Source: Mesostigma viride
Lineage: Eukaryota; Streptophyta; Mesostigmatophyceae; Mesostigmatales; Mesostigmataceae
Assembly: GCA_009746045.1 (NCBI GenBank)
Contig: RPFO01000123.1
Span: forward strand, 608,120 to 672,119
Direction of reading: 5' to 3'
DNA length: 64,000 nucleotides
Within the stretch, counting starts at the first letter, position 1. Each line of letters starts with the position of its first letter. A model generated the notes under the pieces. That model searched no databases. It was not told where the DNA came from and worked only from the letters and a program-made list of their open reading frames with translations. Below, piece after piece: positions 29,855 through 38,800 of the stretch. Made by a program: the position numbers and the translations under genes.

Positions 29855-30858
29855 AAATTACAACCAGTCTCAGCGGAACGGCCAGGAGGGTCGTTGCCGG
29901 TTGCGGTGTGCAGCGTTGACGACGAGGAGCTCGTCTGGTGGTGAATGGTGCAGGAGGAACAACGGCAGCAGGATTTCCGGTTTCGGCAGTCTGCTGGGGG
30001 TTCGATTTCTCCTGAATTACGCGTGTCGTTCGGGATCTATCTTTATTGCTTGCAGATCGTCCGCCTGTAAATCGCAGCTTCGTGCAATTCGTCGACGACC
30101 AGGTCGAAGATTGGGAGCGAATTCTGCGACACGTACAAACCATCGTCATTCCGGAGCACCGGAGCATCGACGACCTTGAGCAGGAGCTTCACGGGTTGGT
30201 CGGCATCCAGACGGTGATTACTGCAGTAGCAGAGCGAGTGCGGACGGAGTTGGCGCAAGGCGAGGCGAGGTTGCGGAGCAGCTGGCGCAGGGCGACACGA
30301 GTTTGTGCCGACAGTAGCGGGCGCGGGAGTACCACGTGCTTTCGCAGGCGGCATCGGCGACGAGGGTGTTGCAGCGGGGCCAGTTAGGCGTGAACGACGC
30401 GGAGCGGAGCACACAGGCGGCTTGCAGAGGTCGGGGCGACAGCGGAAGCCATCGCCGGAGGACAGCGCGCGACAAGAGTCGGCAGGTTTCCAGAGCGTAA
30501 GAGTTCCTTTTCAGGAACTGCCCCCGCCCCTTCGCGTTCGTGTGACGCGTTGGGAGAGTTTGCACCTCTTGGGTACGATAGTGACCTTGAGGTAGGAGCA
30601 GGGGGTGTCGCTGGGCTAGGCGACGAGACACTTGGCGACCACGAGGTGCCAAGTACAATCCGCGGGTGCCAACGACGGGTTGTCACCTGTCTACTTTACC
30701 AACGGTGACGATTCAGTCATCGCGGGCCGACAGCGGGTCGACGACGGCGCAGCAGGTAGCAGGGTACCAGAGCTGATTGTGGTGAGCGACAGCGACGACG
30801 ACAGCGACAAGGAGAACCAGGACGCGCCTGGGGCCAGCCGTGGTGGTCTTGCCTGAGT
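29855..30858 (+). pseudogene. Copia element 2 leader with degraded extra ORF
   Basis: About 1 kb separates the LTR from gag. A frame from 30046 reads PVNRSFVQFVDDQVEDWERI, then HRSIDDLEQELHGLVG, then RVRTELAQGEARL, which looks like a coiled coil. Coding character then passes to other frames and ends with an acidic tail (ELIVVSDSDDDSDKENQDAP) and a TGA at 30854-30856. An extra ORF before gag is uncommon in copia elements. The frame breaks suggest decay or missed splicing. Confidence 0.4.
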
Positions 30859-30958
30859 GGTAACACTTGGCACTTTCCTTTCTTGTTCAGTAGCTTATAT
30901 TGCTTTAATTGCTGCTTGGCCACTTGGCTGGCTGTAGCAGATCTGAACAGAGGCCATC

Positions 30959-32145
30959 ATGGAGGATGGAGCTATCAACCAACAAGCGGGCTTTATGGGC
31001 TTCGGCGGCGCGGCGCTGGGATGGATGGACGAGATGGACGCGATGGACGCGGTGGACGCGATGGACGCGGGGACGGCCAGGCGCTGGGAGACCAGGCTGA
31101 GGTGCCAGATAATCAGAGCCAAGGATCGCAGGGCGGGCAGCACGCGCCAGCCGCAGATCAAGCGGCGCCTAAGCGACCAACCGTTGCTGAGGGGTACGCG
31201 GTGCTAGGCCAGTTTCAGTCCATCAAGGACAATTGGCAGCCCCGGGATGCTGAGAGGATGTTAGAGGACATGAACTTGTACACGGAGATATACAACGGTG
31301 ACAAGCTTCGCATCCTGGCGTCTAGTGCCTACATACGGCAGTCGGCGAGGCGGCTGTTCAAGTTTGTTCGGGAGCGACACGCGGCGGGGGACACCTGGAC
31401 GGCGTTTATGACGCGACTCAGGTCGTTCCTGAGTGACAAGAGGACCATAGATGGGTCCCACCTGAAGCAAGAATACCTGGACTACAAGCCCATCAAGGGG
31501 CAACTAGTGGTCCACGCCTTTGAAGACTTCGTCAAGCTGAGGGAGGACGCCATGGCCAAGGGCTTCTTCGTCGCAGATCGGATGGCCATGGGCGACTTTC
31601 TCAAGTCGCTGCAGCTGGATCCGGTCACCATGGATAATGTGACCATCCACATGCGACAGGTCCATGGCTGGGCAGCCATGACGGACCAGTTGTATGAGTG
31701 TTTCAGCGGCAAGTACGTGGGTGGTAAGCGCCCTCGTCAGGGTGATGAGGAGGCCACTGAACCCACGGTTAAGTCCATGAGGGGATCGGGCCACGGGGGC
31801 CCAGCGCCCTCGAGAGGGCCTGAGACCTCTTCAAGGGGTCGAGGAAGGTCCAGGAGGGGGCGTGACAGAAGGGCTGGACGGGGGACCCCGCCGAAGTCGG
31901 GACATCCACAGTCCCAGTTTGACTTCAAGAGGGTGGGTGGTCCTCCCAAGGCTGGGCCCAGCAGTGGGACCTCACGGGACATCAGTCAGGTGGAATGTTA
32001 TTTCTGCCAGGGGAAGGGTCACTTCAGGAATGAGTGTCCCTCGTACCTGAGGCAGGAAGGTCAGAGCAAGCCAGCTCAGGGTGGCAGCAAGGACAAGGCT
32101 GGTCCATCCCAGGACAAGGGCAAGGGCAAGGCTGCTGATCATTGA
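30959..32145 (+). CDS. Copia element 2 Gag (one zinc knuckle)
   Basis: The likely start is ATG 30959 in good context (CATCATGG): MEDGAINQQAGFMGFGG. That frame passes to the main frame within the GGACGC-type repeat at about 31030-31080; the main frame is open from 30883. Main-frame blocks: TVAEGYAVLGQFQSIKDNW, NGDKLRILASSAYIRQSARR, KLREDAMAKGFFVADRM and MRQVHGWAAMTDQLYECFSG (Gag-like helical region). A basic RGRGRSRRGRDRR stretch and one CCHC knuckle, CYFCQGKGHFRNEC, follow. It ends at TGA 32143-32145 followed by CTTG, and pol continues in the same frame, so stop-codon readthrough could make Gag-Pol. Confidence 0.8.
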
Positions 32146-35100
32146 CTTGAGCCTGCACACATCCCTGAACCCTGGAGGGTGCCCCCAGGGGTGTGTAATG
32201 AAGCTGCTAGTGACAGCAGTGAGGGGCAGCCCCATGCTCTAGTGAAAGAGCCTATTGGACACGATGGGGCAAGCTTGGTTACCACAGAGAGTATGCCAGC
32301 TGTAGCTGCAGTGGTTACTCGCCAACGTGCCCGCCATGGCGGTGCTGAGCCTGAGGTAGGACCTGGTGATGTGGACCCAGGTGGATCTCAGAAGCATTCT
32401 GACCGTGCAGGACTGGCACAGGATGGTCAGGATGAGGATAGGGCTGGAGACAGTCTGACAGGCACGACCCTGGTGCCTCCTGTACATAAGGGATCTGTAC
32501 ATACCTTGAGTGCTAATAATGACAATAAAAGGTTTTCTCTCTTGTATGACATTGCCTCAAGGTTGCATACCATGTTTGGCCATGCAGCTCAGTCTTTGCA
32601 AGTTGCTAGACGGCTGGGAGGAAGTGAGTTGTACTCCATCTGCCAACAGGTTGCTCAAGCTTGCAAGTGCAGGCTAGTTGCTAGAAAGCCCAAGCAGTCT
32701 CATGCCAGGACTCCTATTTTGCAGCCAGGCCATGTGCAGGTAGATATTCAGAGAATCAGGGGTTTGAAGCTGCTGGTGGCAGTGGACAGATATACCAAGT
32801 ACAAGACCCTAGAGATCCTGCCTGACATGGAGAAGCCTACATTGATTGCTGCTCTGAAGTTGACAAGGAGCAGGTACCCTGGGTTGGAGTTGTTGCAGTG
32901 TGACATTCAGTTTGAGTGCTGTGAGAACCTGCCAGAGTTTCCAGAGTTGCTGATTACACCCAGGGAGAGCCACGGCCAGCAAGGGGTGGTGGAGAGAGCC
33001 ATCCAAGAGATCAAGACTGTGCTGCTGGTGGAGAGGATTCCAAGGACGTCATCTGCCATTGTGACATCTGCATGGCTACGTTCTGTGGAGGACAGGCTGA
33101 ACCTGAGGACTCCCATGTTCTTTGGTGACATTGCCATCAATCCTCTTATGCTGCATACCAGGATGCTGCCAGCTGATGCTGAGCAGGCATGGAAGGAGAA
33201 GCTAGAGGCCAAGTTCCTCAAGCTGAGGCAGAAAGACAAGGGCTGGAGTGTCCTAGAACCTAACGTTGGACAACAGGTTGTTGTGTGGAAGGAACCAAGC
33301 TTTCCAGGGAAACGTGGCAGCTGGCATGATGGGGTGGTGACCCGAGTAGAAGCCGCTGGCCATAAGTGCTGGGTGGCCATTGATGGCTCCCAAGCAGTGC
33401 ACCGTCTGTCCTGGTCAAAGATCCGTCCCCGGGGAGGTAATCAAGGAGACCTCTTCCAGGTGCCCGCTGGTGTACAAGGCGGGGGTGACGTGGAGCTTCC
33501 TGATCAGGGTGCTACAGCTGTATCGAGCCCTCAGGGTGACCCTGGCCCGGCCCCTGGGGTACCTTCACATACGGTGGTTGGGCAAGCAGGCGGACAGGCT
33601 GCACCTCCGGAACGGCCCGACACCAGGCCTAGGGGTGTGCGTCTATCAGATATTGTACAGGCTTTGCAAAGAGCCAAGAAGGAGCCTAAGGTGTCCAAGC
33701 TTGTCCAGTTGGATGAACCTGAGGTAGCTGCCATGGAGATAGATACCAATGCACAGGTTTCTGTCATGGGACCTCAGCATACAGGAGAACTGCTGGTCGG
33801 AGAACCAAGTTGCCCCTGGGTGTCTGATTTCAGTGGTAGGACGCATCTAAGGGTGTTGGGAGAGGTTACTGCCCCTGTCATGGGTGTGGATGTGACCTTC
33901 CTTGTCCTAGAGGACTATGATGGCCCTGTGATTTTGGGTCAGAATTTTCTGGGCAATCCTGGGATTTCTATCAGAGCTACAGCTCTGAGAAGAGATGGCT
34001 GGGGGATGATTCCCCTAGAAAATTTCAGGACAACATTTCCAGTCAGGTGCAGGGCCAAGCCGGTCAAGGGTGTAAAATGGGATGAAGGGGAGGTGCCCCC
34101 AGCGGCCAGTTTGGTGATTCCAGCTGTGTTGCACCCCAGCAGTATTGGCATAACTCACAGGAGCCTTGCTGCACACTCTCCTTTGACATATGACCAGCTG
34201 GTCCAAGAGATGAGCTCGCCTACTTTGTTTGAGGCTTGGAAGCTCGCCTTCTCCAAGGCATTGGAGGAGTGGTTGCAGTTTGAGTGTGCTGCACCAACAG
34301 ACAGACGTCCCCCAGCATCAAGGAAGCTTGCTTTGAGATTTGTGCTGAAGAGGAAGGTTGTGGATGAGGTATCAGTGCCCCATGTCAGGCCTGTCCTGAA
34401 TGAGTATCACGGCACGGGGAGTCTGCCAGGAGAGGAGCTATACACGCCAGGGATGCTACACGACACATGGAGAATTTTGCTATGTCTCTACGTGGGGTTG
34501 CTGAACAGGGGAGCAGCTATGTCATCAGTGCTGCTGGACTTCAAGAGGGCATTTTTAAAATCTGATCCAGAAGTGGCCAGGAGGGTGTGGAAGCAGGATG
34601 AGCCTTACTGTGTTGAGGTGCCTGCCATCTGGAAGCTGGAGCTGCATCAACAATTCCTGGTTATTCTGAAGGGCCTGGAAGGACTCAGGTCGAGCCCAAT
34701 CATCTGGAGACTCACGCTGCAGGAAGCTCTGATCAGTGAGTGTGGCTTGAGAGTGTCTTCAGTTGATCCCTGTTTGCTGCTGGCCCAATGGGAGGGTCTG
34801 CCAGTGTATGCTAGTTTGCATGGAGATGATCTGCATTTGCTAGCCCCCACGACCTGGCTGAAGAAGTTTATTCCTGTCATCAGTGGCAAGTTTTCACTGG
34901 GCAAGGAGCTGTGGCAGGAGCCCAACAAGCCTGTAGTGTTCTGTGGAATGCAGGCTACCCTGTTCAGGAGGGACGGGGAGTGGAGTATCAGGCTTCAGGC
35001 TGGAGGAGATTATAAACAGACCATTGTGAAGGCCTTGCCAGAGAAGATCACCCAGGCTGCAGGACCTGAGTTGAGAGGCATGTGGGCCTGGTTTGCCAGC

Positions 35101-35736
35101 ATCTGTGGTCCGTCTTTGATGGTCCATAGCAGAATGCCTGATGAGGTGCTTGAGGATGAGAAGCCTCGAGTCATAGCCCGGTTGGTGGAGAGTACCCCTG
35201 ATCTGATTTTGTCTGGGATTGACTTTACCCAGCCTATCACCTTGGAGATCTTTGTTGACAGTTCCATGGATGCTCGCCAGGTTACCAAGGTCAGGGGGAG
35301 ATCTGCTGCTCTGTTTGCTTTTTATCAGAGCAGGGCAAGTTTGTTCAGCTGGTACAGCAGACTGCAGAAGAGGGTCTGTATCAGTTCAGATGTGGCAGAA
35401 TGCAGGGCCATATGCGAGGGGATCCAGTCCAGCCTGTACATAAAGGAGTTAATGCTGGAGCTGGCTTCAGTTACCCCTTGGACCTTGCAGATGGAGACGT
35501 TGTTGCTAACAGACAGCATGGGTATGGTCCAGTTTGTTCACAAGCAGCTGGCCAGGAGCCGGGACCTGGATTATTTGTTGCTGAAGGAGTTGGCCAGTTT
35601 GGTTGACTTGAAGCATATCCCTGGCGAGGAGAACCCTGCTGATGCATTGACAAAGCTGCCACACAAGGCCCCAGCCCAGTACAATGTACTGAGGAAGCTC
35701 ATGAATGCTGACTGTCAAGTCGGTCTATCTGTCTAA
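32146..35736 (+). CDS. Copia element 2 Pol: integrase, protease-like domain, RT, RNase H
   Basis: The frame is open from the codon after the gag TGA; the first ATG-like start would be the GTG at 32179 or later codons, so readthrough is the simpler model. From 32179, 1185 residues. Integrase: RLHTMFGHAAQSLQ with CxC (zinc part, ~127-170), VQVDIQRIRGLKLLVAVDRY (first Asp), LLQCDIQFE and HGQQGVVERAIQE (second Asp and Glu, 29 residues apart), then an SH3-like tail (GVVTRVEAAGHKCWVAIDGS). Retropepsin-like: AMEIDTNAQVSVMG (~520) and GPVILGQNFLGN. RT: VLLDFKRAFLKSD, LKGLEGLRSSPIIW and SLHGDDLHLL (catalytic Asp pair, ~880). RNase H: EIFVDSSMDARQ, SSDVAECRAI, LLTDSMGMVQF, PADALTKL. Intact throughout. 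Confidence 0.9.
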   Translation, partial: LEPAHIPEPWRVPPGVCNEAASDSSEGQPHALVKEPIGHDGASLVTTESMPAVAAVVTRQRARHGGAEPEVGPGDVDPGGSQKHSDRAGLAQDGQDEDRAGDSLTGTTLVPPVHKGSVHTLSANNDNKRFSLLYDIASRLHTMFGHAAQSLQVARRLGGSELYSICQQVAQACKCRLVARKPKQSHARTPILQPGHVQVDIQRIRGLKLLVAVDRYTKYKTLEILPDMEKPTLIAALKLTRSRYPGLELLQCDIQFECCENLPEFPELLITPRESHGQQGVVERAIQEIKTVLLVERIPRTSSAIVTSAWLRSVEDRLNLRTPMFFGDIAINPLMLHTRMLPADAEQAWKEKLEAKFLKLRQKDKGWSVLEPNVGQQVVVWKEPSFPGKRGSWHDGVVTRVEAAGHKCWVAIDGSQAVHRLSWSKIRPRGGNQGDLFQVPAGVQGGGDVELPDQGATAVSSPQGDPGPAPGVPSHTVVGQAGGQAAPPERPDTRPRGVRLSDIVQALQRAKKEPKVSKLVQLDEPEVAAMEIDTNAQVSVMGPQHTGELLVGEPSCPWVSDFSGRTHLRVLGEVTAPVMGVDVTFLVLEDYDGPVILGQNFLGNPGISIRATALRRDGWGMIPLENFRTTFPVRCRAKPVKGVKWDEGEVPPAASLVIPAVLHPSSIGITHRSLAAHSPLTYDQLVQEMSSPTLFEAWKLAFSKALEEWLQFECAAPTDRRPPASRKLALRFVLKRKVVDEVSVPHVRPVLNEYHGTGSLPGEELYTPGMLHDTWRILLCLYVGLLNRGAAMSSVLLDFKRAFLKSDPEVARRVWKQDEPYCVEVPAIWKLELHQQFLVILKGLEGLRSSPIIWRLTLQEALISECGLRVSSVDPCLLLAQWEGLPVYASLHGDDLHLLAPTTWLKKFIPVISGKFSLGKELWQEPNKPVVFCGMQATLFRRDGEWSIRLQAGGDYKQTIVKALPEKITQAAGPELRGMWAWFASICGPSLMVHSRMPDEVLEDEKPRVIARLVESTPDLILSGIDFTQPITLEIFVDSSMDARQVTKVRGRSAALFAFYQSRASLFSWYSRLQKRVCISSDVAECRAICEGIQSSLYIKELMLELASVTPWTLQMETLLLTDSMGMVQFVHKQLARSRDLDYLLLKELASLVDLKHIPGEENPADALTKLPHKAPAQYNVLRKLMNADCQVGLSV

Positions 35737-36482
35737 AAGCTGAGAGCTGGGTGCTTAAGTCTCTGGATATCAGGCTGGGAGCTTGATTGTACATAATCCT
35801 GAGCACACCTTGAGGGGTGAGACATGTCTCTGGTGTGGGAATGTCTGACATTGTCTCTGATGGAGAGATGTCTATCTGGGGTTTTCATCTCAGTCTGAGG
35901 TTTCCCCAGATCTGTGGTTTGTGGGCGGGGTTCGATTCCCTGGTGCCGTCTTAAGGCGGAGTTTCACGGACTGGCTGACCCATCCACCATGCTGGTGAGG
36001 TGGCGACAGGTCCCCTGATTTTCCACGGTTGGAACGAGTATGGGAGCTTGTGTTTTGCATGTGCTTCGCGTAGATGTTGTGTCTGGTTCGATAAGGGGCA
36101 GCAGACCGGCGCCGACTCCCGTCTGGGGGTCAGCAATGTTTTCTGATGAGCTGTTGTGGGTGATCTGTGGGGTTTCGCCTAAGGTCCTGAAGGTTGTACA
36201 TACTTCTCAAGTTCTTAGCTGAACACCTATGGGCTGCCACAGTTGGCCAACCTCTTGTACATGGGTAACACAACGAGCCTCCCGTGAAGGGATAGGGACT
36301 CATTGTAATTTGTTTGTGCTCCTGAGCCAGTATGGGTGCTATGTACATATAATAAGGAATCCAAGCTGACTGTCATGCCCAGCGGGTTGTGACTTGTAGT
36401 CGGGGAGGATATCCAGTACCCATTGTGTGTGTTTGTATGTAGACTTGTGTGAGCTGCTACAGCTCAAGAAAAGAAAGGATTG

Positions 36483-37180
36483 GAGTTAACGCCAAGCGCA
36501 TTGGCGTGATCCTGATTCGGCATATCTCTGCGATTCCAGCGGCACCGGAACGAGTTCATTCCGACAAGTATCAAGAAAGTTATGGCGTTCCGACTTCCCG
36601 GTCGCGCGCGAGCGCGAGCCGGCTGTTCTTCTAAGTCGGACGTGAATATTTGCCGACGACATATGGGGTCGACAGTAATTCCTGGGCTGACAGGAATTAG
36701 GTGCTGTACCTACGACGGTATTGGATTATACGTCGTACGCAGGAAATAGGAACCTTAACCTGTGGTCTGTTGGTACCGCAGGCTTAGTCCTGGACTTCTA
36801 GGTGCAGATGCAATAGTCACTGTGGACTGTGCTCTGTGGTCACTGTGCCTGTATGGCAGACCTACTGTATAGGAGTTGGCGCTGTACAGGTAGTGAATAC
36901 TGTACCGGGGGTGTTATTACTGAGCAGGCCTCCTAGGCTGCTCAGGACTAGCAAGCACAGTGCACAAGTATATAAACAATAGGCCAGTGCCAAATGGGCA
37001 TCTCTTGCGAGCCCGCCTCACGTGTTGTGCCTTGACTTGGCAAGCGCGTGTACAAGCCTCAAGTGTGTGAGCGCTGTAAACATTATCCGATTTTAACAAA
37101 GCTCCGTTTCCAACCATATTCACACATTGCTGCATTGCAACCATATCCTTCACATTGCGTGTGATAAGAACGTTTAACTC
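36483..37180 (+). repeat. Right LTR of copia element 2
   Basis: Preceded by a purine-rich tract (36466-36482). It carries the same TATA box (about 36969). A short CGCCAA/TTGGCG inverted motif is at its start. Confidence 0.9.
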
Positions 37181-37339
37181 CCGGAGTGGGCTGGGGCAGG
37201 GCCTTTGAATCGATACATGGAGACTCGCATACGAGCAGAAGCGATAAATTCTTCGAATAGTGGGGCTTCACATGTGGACCTGGTTCAGGTGCCAGGATGG
37301 GCACCAGCACCGGTGTCAATGTGCCAGCCAGGTCCACGG
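37181..37339 (-). pseudogene. Outer CACTA second gene, possible exon 3 fragment
   Basis: The acceptor CATCCAG precedes a frame reading VDLAGTLTPVLVPILAPEPG and KALPQPTPGV, which is proline-rich like the rest of the gene, and which ends at the copia 2 insertion point. Support is the splice site and composition only. Confidence 0.35.
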
Positions 37340-37556
37340 CTGGATGAAAAAGGAAAGACACATGCAATTAAAGAAGTCAAAAGTCAGCTTGAATGAAACA
37401 CAAAGAAAACCAATATACACAAAAAAAACGTGTGGGACTTCATAAAGATAATAATGCACAAAGTTGAAGGGTAAATACAGGCAAATTGATACGTTGTAAG
37501 TTTCCATGAAGCAACAGTAAGGCCCGTATACCAAAGGGGAAAAAAAGGGACCTTAC

Positions 37557-37815
37557 GTGCCAGCACGGGGGCAGATGGACAGCCTGGCATGGGTGGTGGT
37601 GGCATGGCCACGAGAGGGGGTGCCGGCACGGCGCTCATCTGCTGGTCGAACTGCGCGTTGATAGCGTCGATTTGGGCCTGCAAAGCTGCAATCTTGGCGG
37701 CCCTTTCAGCCTCGAGGGCTGGAGGCAGCTGCATGGTCCCGGCGGTGACTGCAGCAGGCTTGGCTTTTGACGACGACTTGCCGGTTGCAGTTTTCTTTGC
37801 TTTTTGGACGCCCAG
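37557..37815 (-). pseudogene. Outer CACTA second gene, exon 2 (coiled coil, proline-rich)
   Basis: It is bounded by an acceptor (CACCACAG) and a GTAAGG donor. It reads KKTATGKSSSKAKPAAVTAG, then the coiled coil LEAERAAKIAALQAQIDAIN and a proline stretch (PPLVAMPPPPMPG). The inner CACTA gene has the same order: KPAAKP repeats, IRRLRARLQALEEELEQEV, then PPPPVAKK. The inner gene has these in one exon; here an intron follows. Confidence 0.6.
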
Positions 37816-38008
37816 CTGTGGTGTTCACCATGAAGAACAAAGCACAGCATCCGAAGGACCATAATAATGCACTCGATCAGAAAACTATCGATGGCCATAT
37901 ACGGCGAGTAGAAAGTACGGTTGCACTACAGATTGCTGACTGCACTCGTCATACACAACGGATGCATACCAAGACACGGCAGTTCATGAGTATTCTTTGT
38001 TTAATTAC

Positions 38009-38224
38009 CTGTTTGGGCTGGTTGGTTACGCAGGCAAGCGGGGCACGTTGCTGTTCAGCCTTAGCCACTCTGTTGGCAGCTCTCTTTGCCGCTAGCTGCG
38101 CCTCGTGCTTTCGGATGTATAGACGCCTCGCTAGCTCCCTTTCAACTATCGCTTCAGGCTCAGCCAAAGCAGGAGGATCGGGGAGAGACTTCACTGCGGT
38201 TGTCGCCTCTGTCGGTCCGTTCAG
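38009..38224 (-). pseudogene. Outer CACTA second gene, exon 1, 3' half
   Basis: A frame reads LNGPTEATTAVKSLPDPP, then AIVERELARRLYIRKHEAQL and AKRAANRVAKAEQQ, ending at a GTAATT donor (38003-38008). Its right edge is the terminal CACTA of the inner element. The other half of the exon lies at 49916-50234. This half aligns in order with VEEFVKKELSRWLSNSSLKK of the inner gene. Confidence 0.65.
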
Positions 38225-38690
38225 CACTAGGAACTCGTTGGTGGTAAAAAATACCACTTTTATCACTTTTTATCACTTTTTATCACTTTTTATCACTTTT
38301 TACCACTTTTTACCACCCACAAGGAGTAAAAAGCCGTAAAAAGCCGTAAAAAGCCGTAAAAAGCCGTAAAAAGCCGTAAAAAGCCGTAAAAAGCAGTAAA
38401 AAGCAGTAAAAAGCAGTAAAAAGCAGTAAAAAGCAGTAAAAAGCAGTAAAAAGCAGTAAAAAGCAGTAAAAAATACCACCTTTTACCACTTTTACCACCT
38501 AACGGAGGTGGTAAAAGTGGTAAAAGGTGGAAAATGGTGGTAAAAAGCAGTAAAAAGCAGTAAAAAGCAGTAAAAAGCAGTAAAAAGCAGTAAAAGTGGT
38601 AAAAAGTGATAAAAAGTGGCTGAAGTGGTAAAAAGAACACCACGACGAGCGCAAAAGTGGTAAAAAACACAAGGGCTGAACCGACAACAA
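38225..38690. repeat. Left subterminal array of the inner CACTA
   Basis: After the inverted repeat come ACTTTTTATC/ACC units, then ~15 decamers AAAAAGCCGT or AAAAAGCAGT, then more GTGGTAAAAA. Frames such as FYCFLLLFTAFY are artefacts of the decamer. Confidence 0.9.
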
Positions 38691-38800
38691 GTCAGTTTAG
38701 GCCCAAACAATGAATGATGCATCTTTATTCAACATAATATCGGCATGATTACACTTGTGAGCAGCATCTAATGAGGCCGCAAAATGCTTGCACAGCAGCA

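Larger units (their letters stand above)
29168..37180 (+). mobile_element. Ty1/copia-type LTR retrotransposon 2 (8.0 kb)
   Basis: LTRs of about 690 bp at 29168-29854 and 36483-37180 are almost identical, so insertion is recent. Order: ~1-kb leader with a decayed extra ORF, gag (30959-32145), then pol in the same frame after a single TGA (32146-35736), and a purine-rich tract (AAGAAAAGAAAGG) before the right LTR. The right LTR appears to start GAGTTAACG and end CGTTTAACTC (left copy CGTTAACTC); the first ~8 bp are altered in the left LTR, so I cannot state a clean target duplication. It lies in the outer CACTA second gene. It is a different subfamily from copia 1, but it shares the protease-after-integrase order. 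Confidence 0.9.

Noticed and set aside
38293-38722. Phe/Leu/Tyr-rich frames (FYCFLLLF) here and at 49399-49913
   Set aside because: They are translations of the CACTA subterminal dec­amer arrays.
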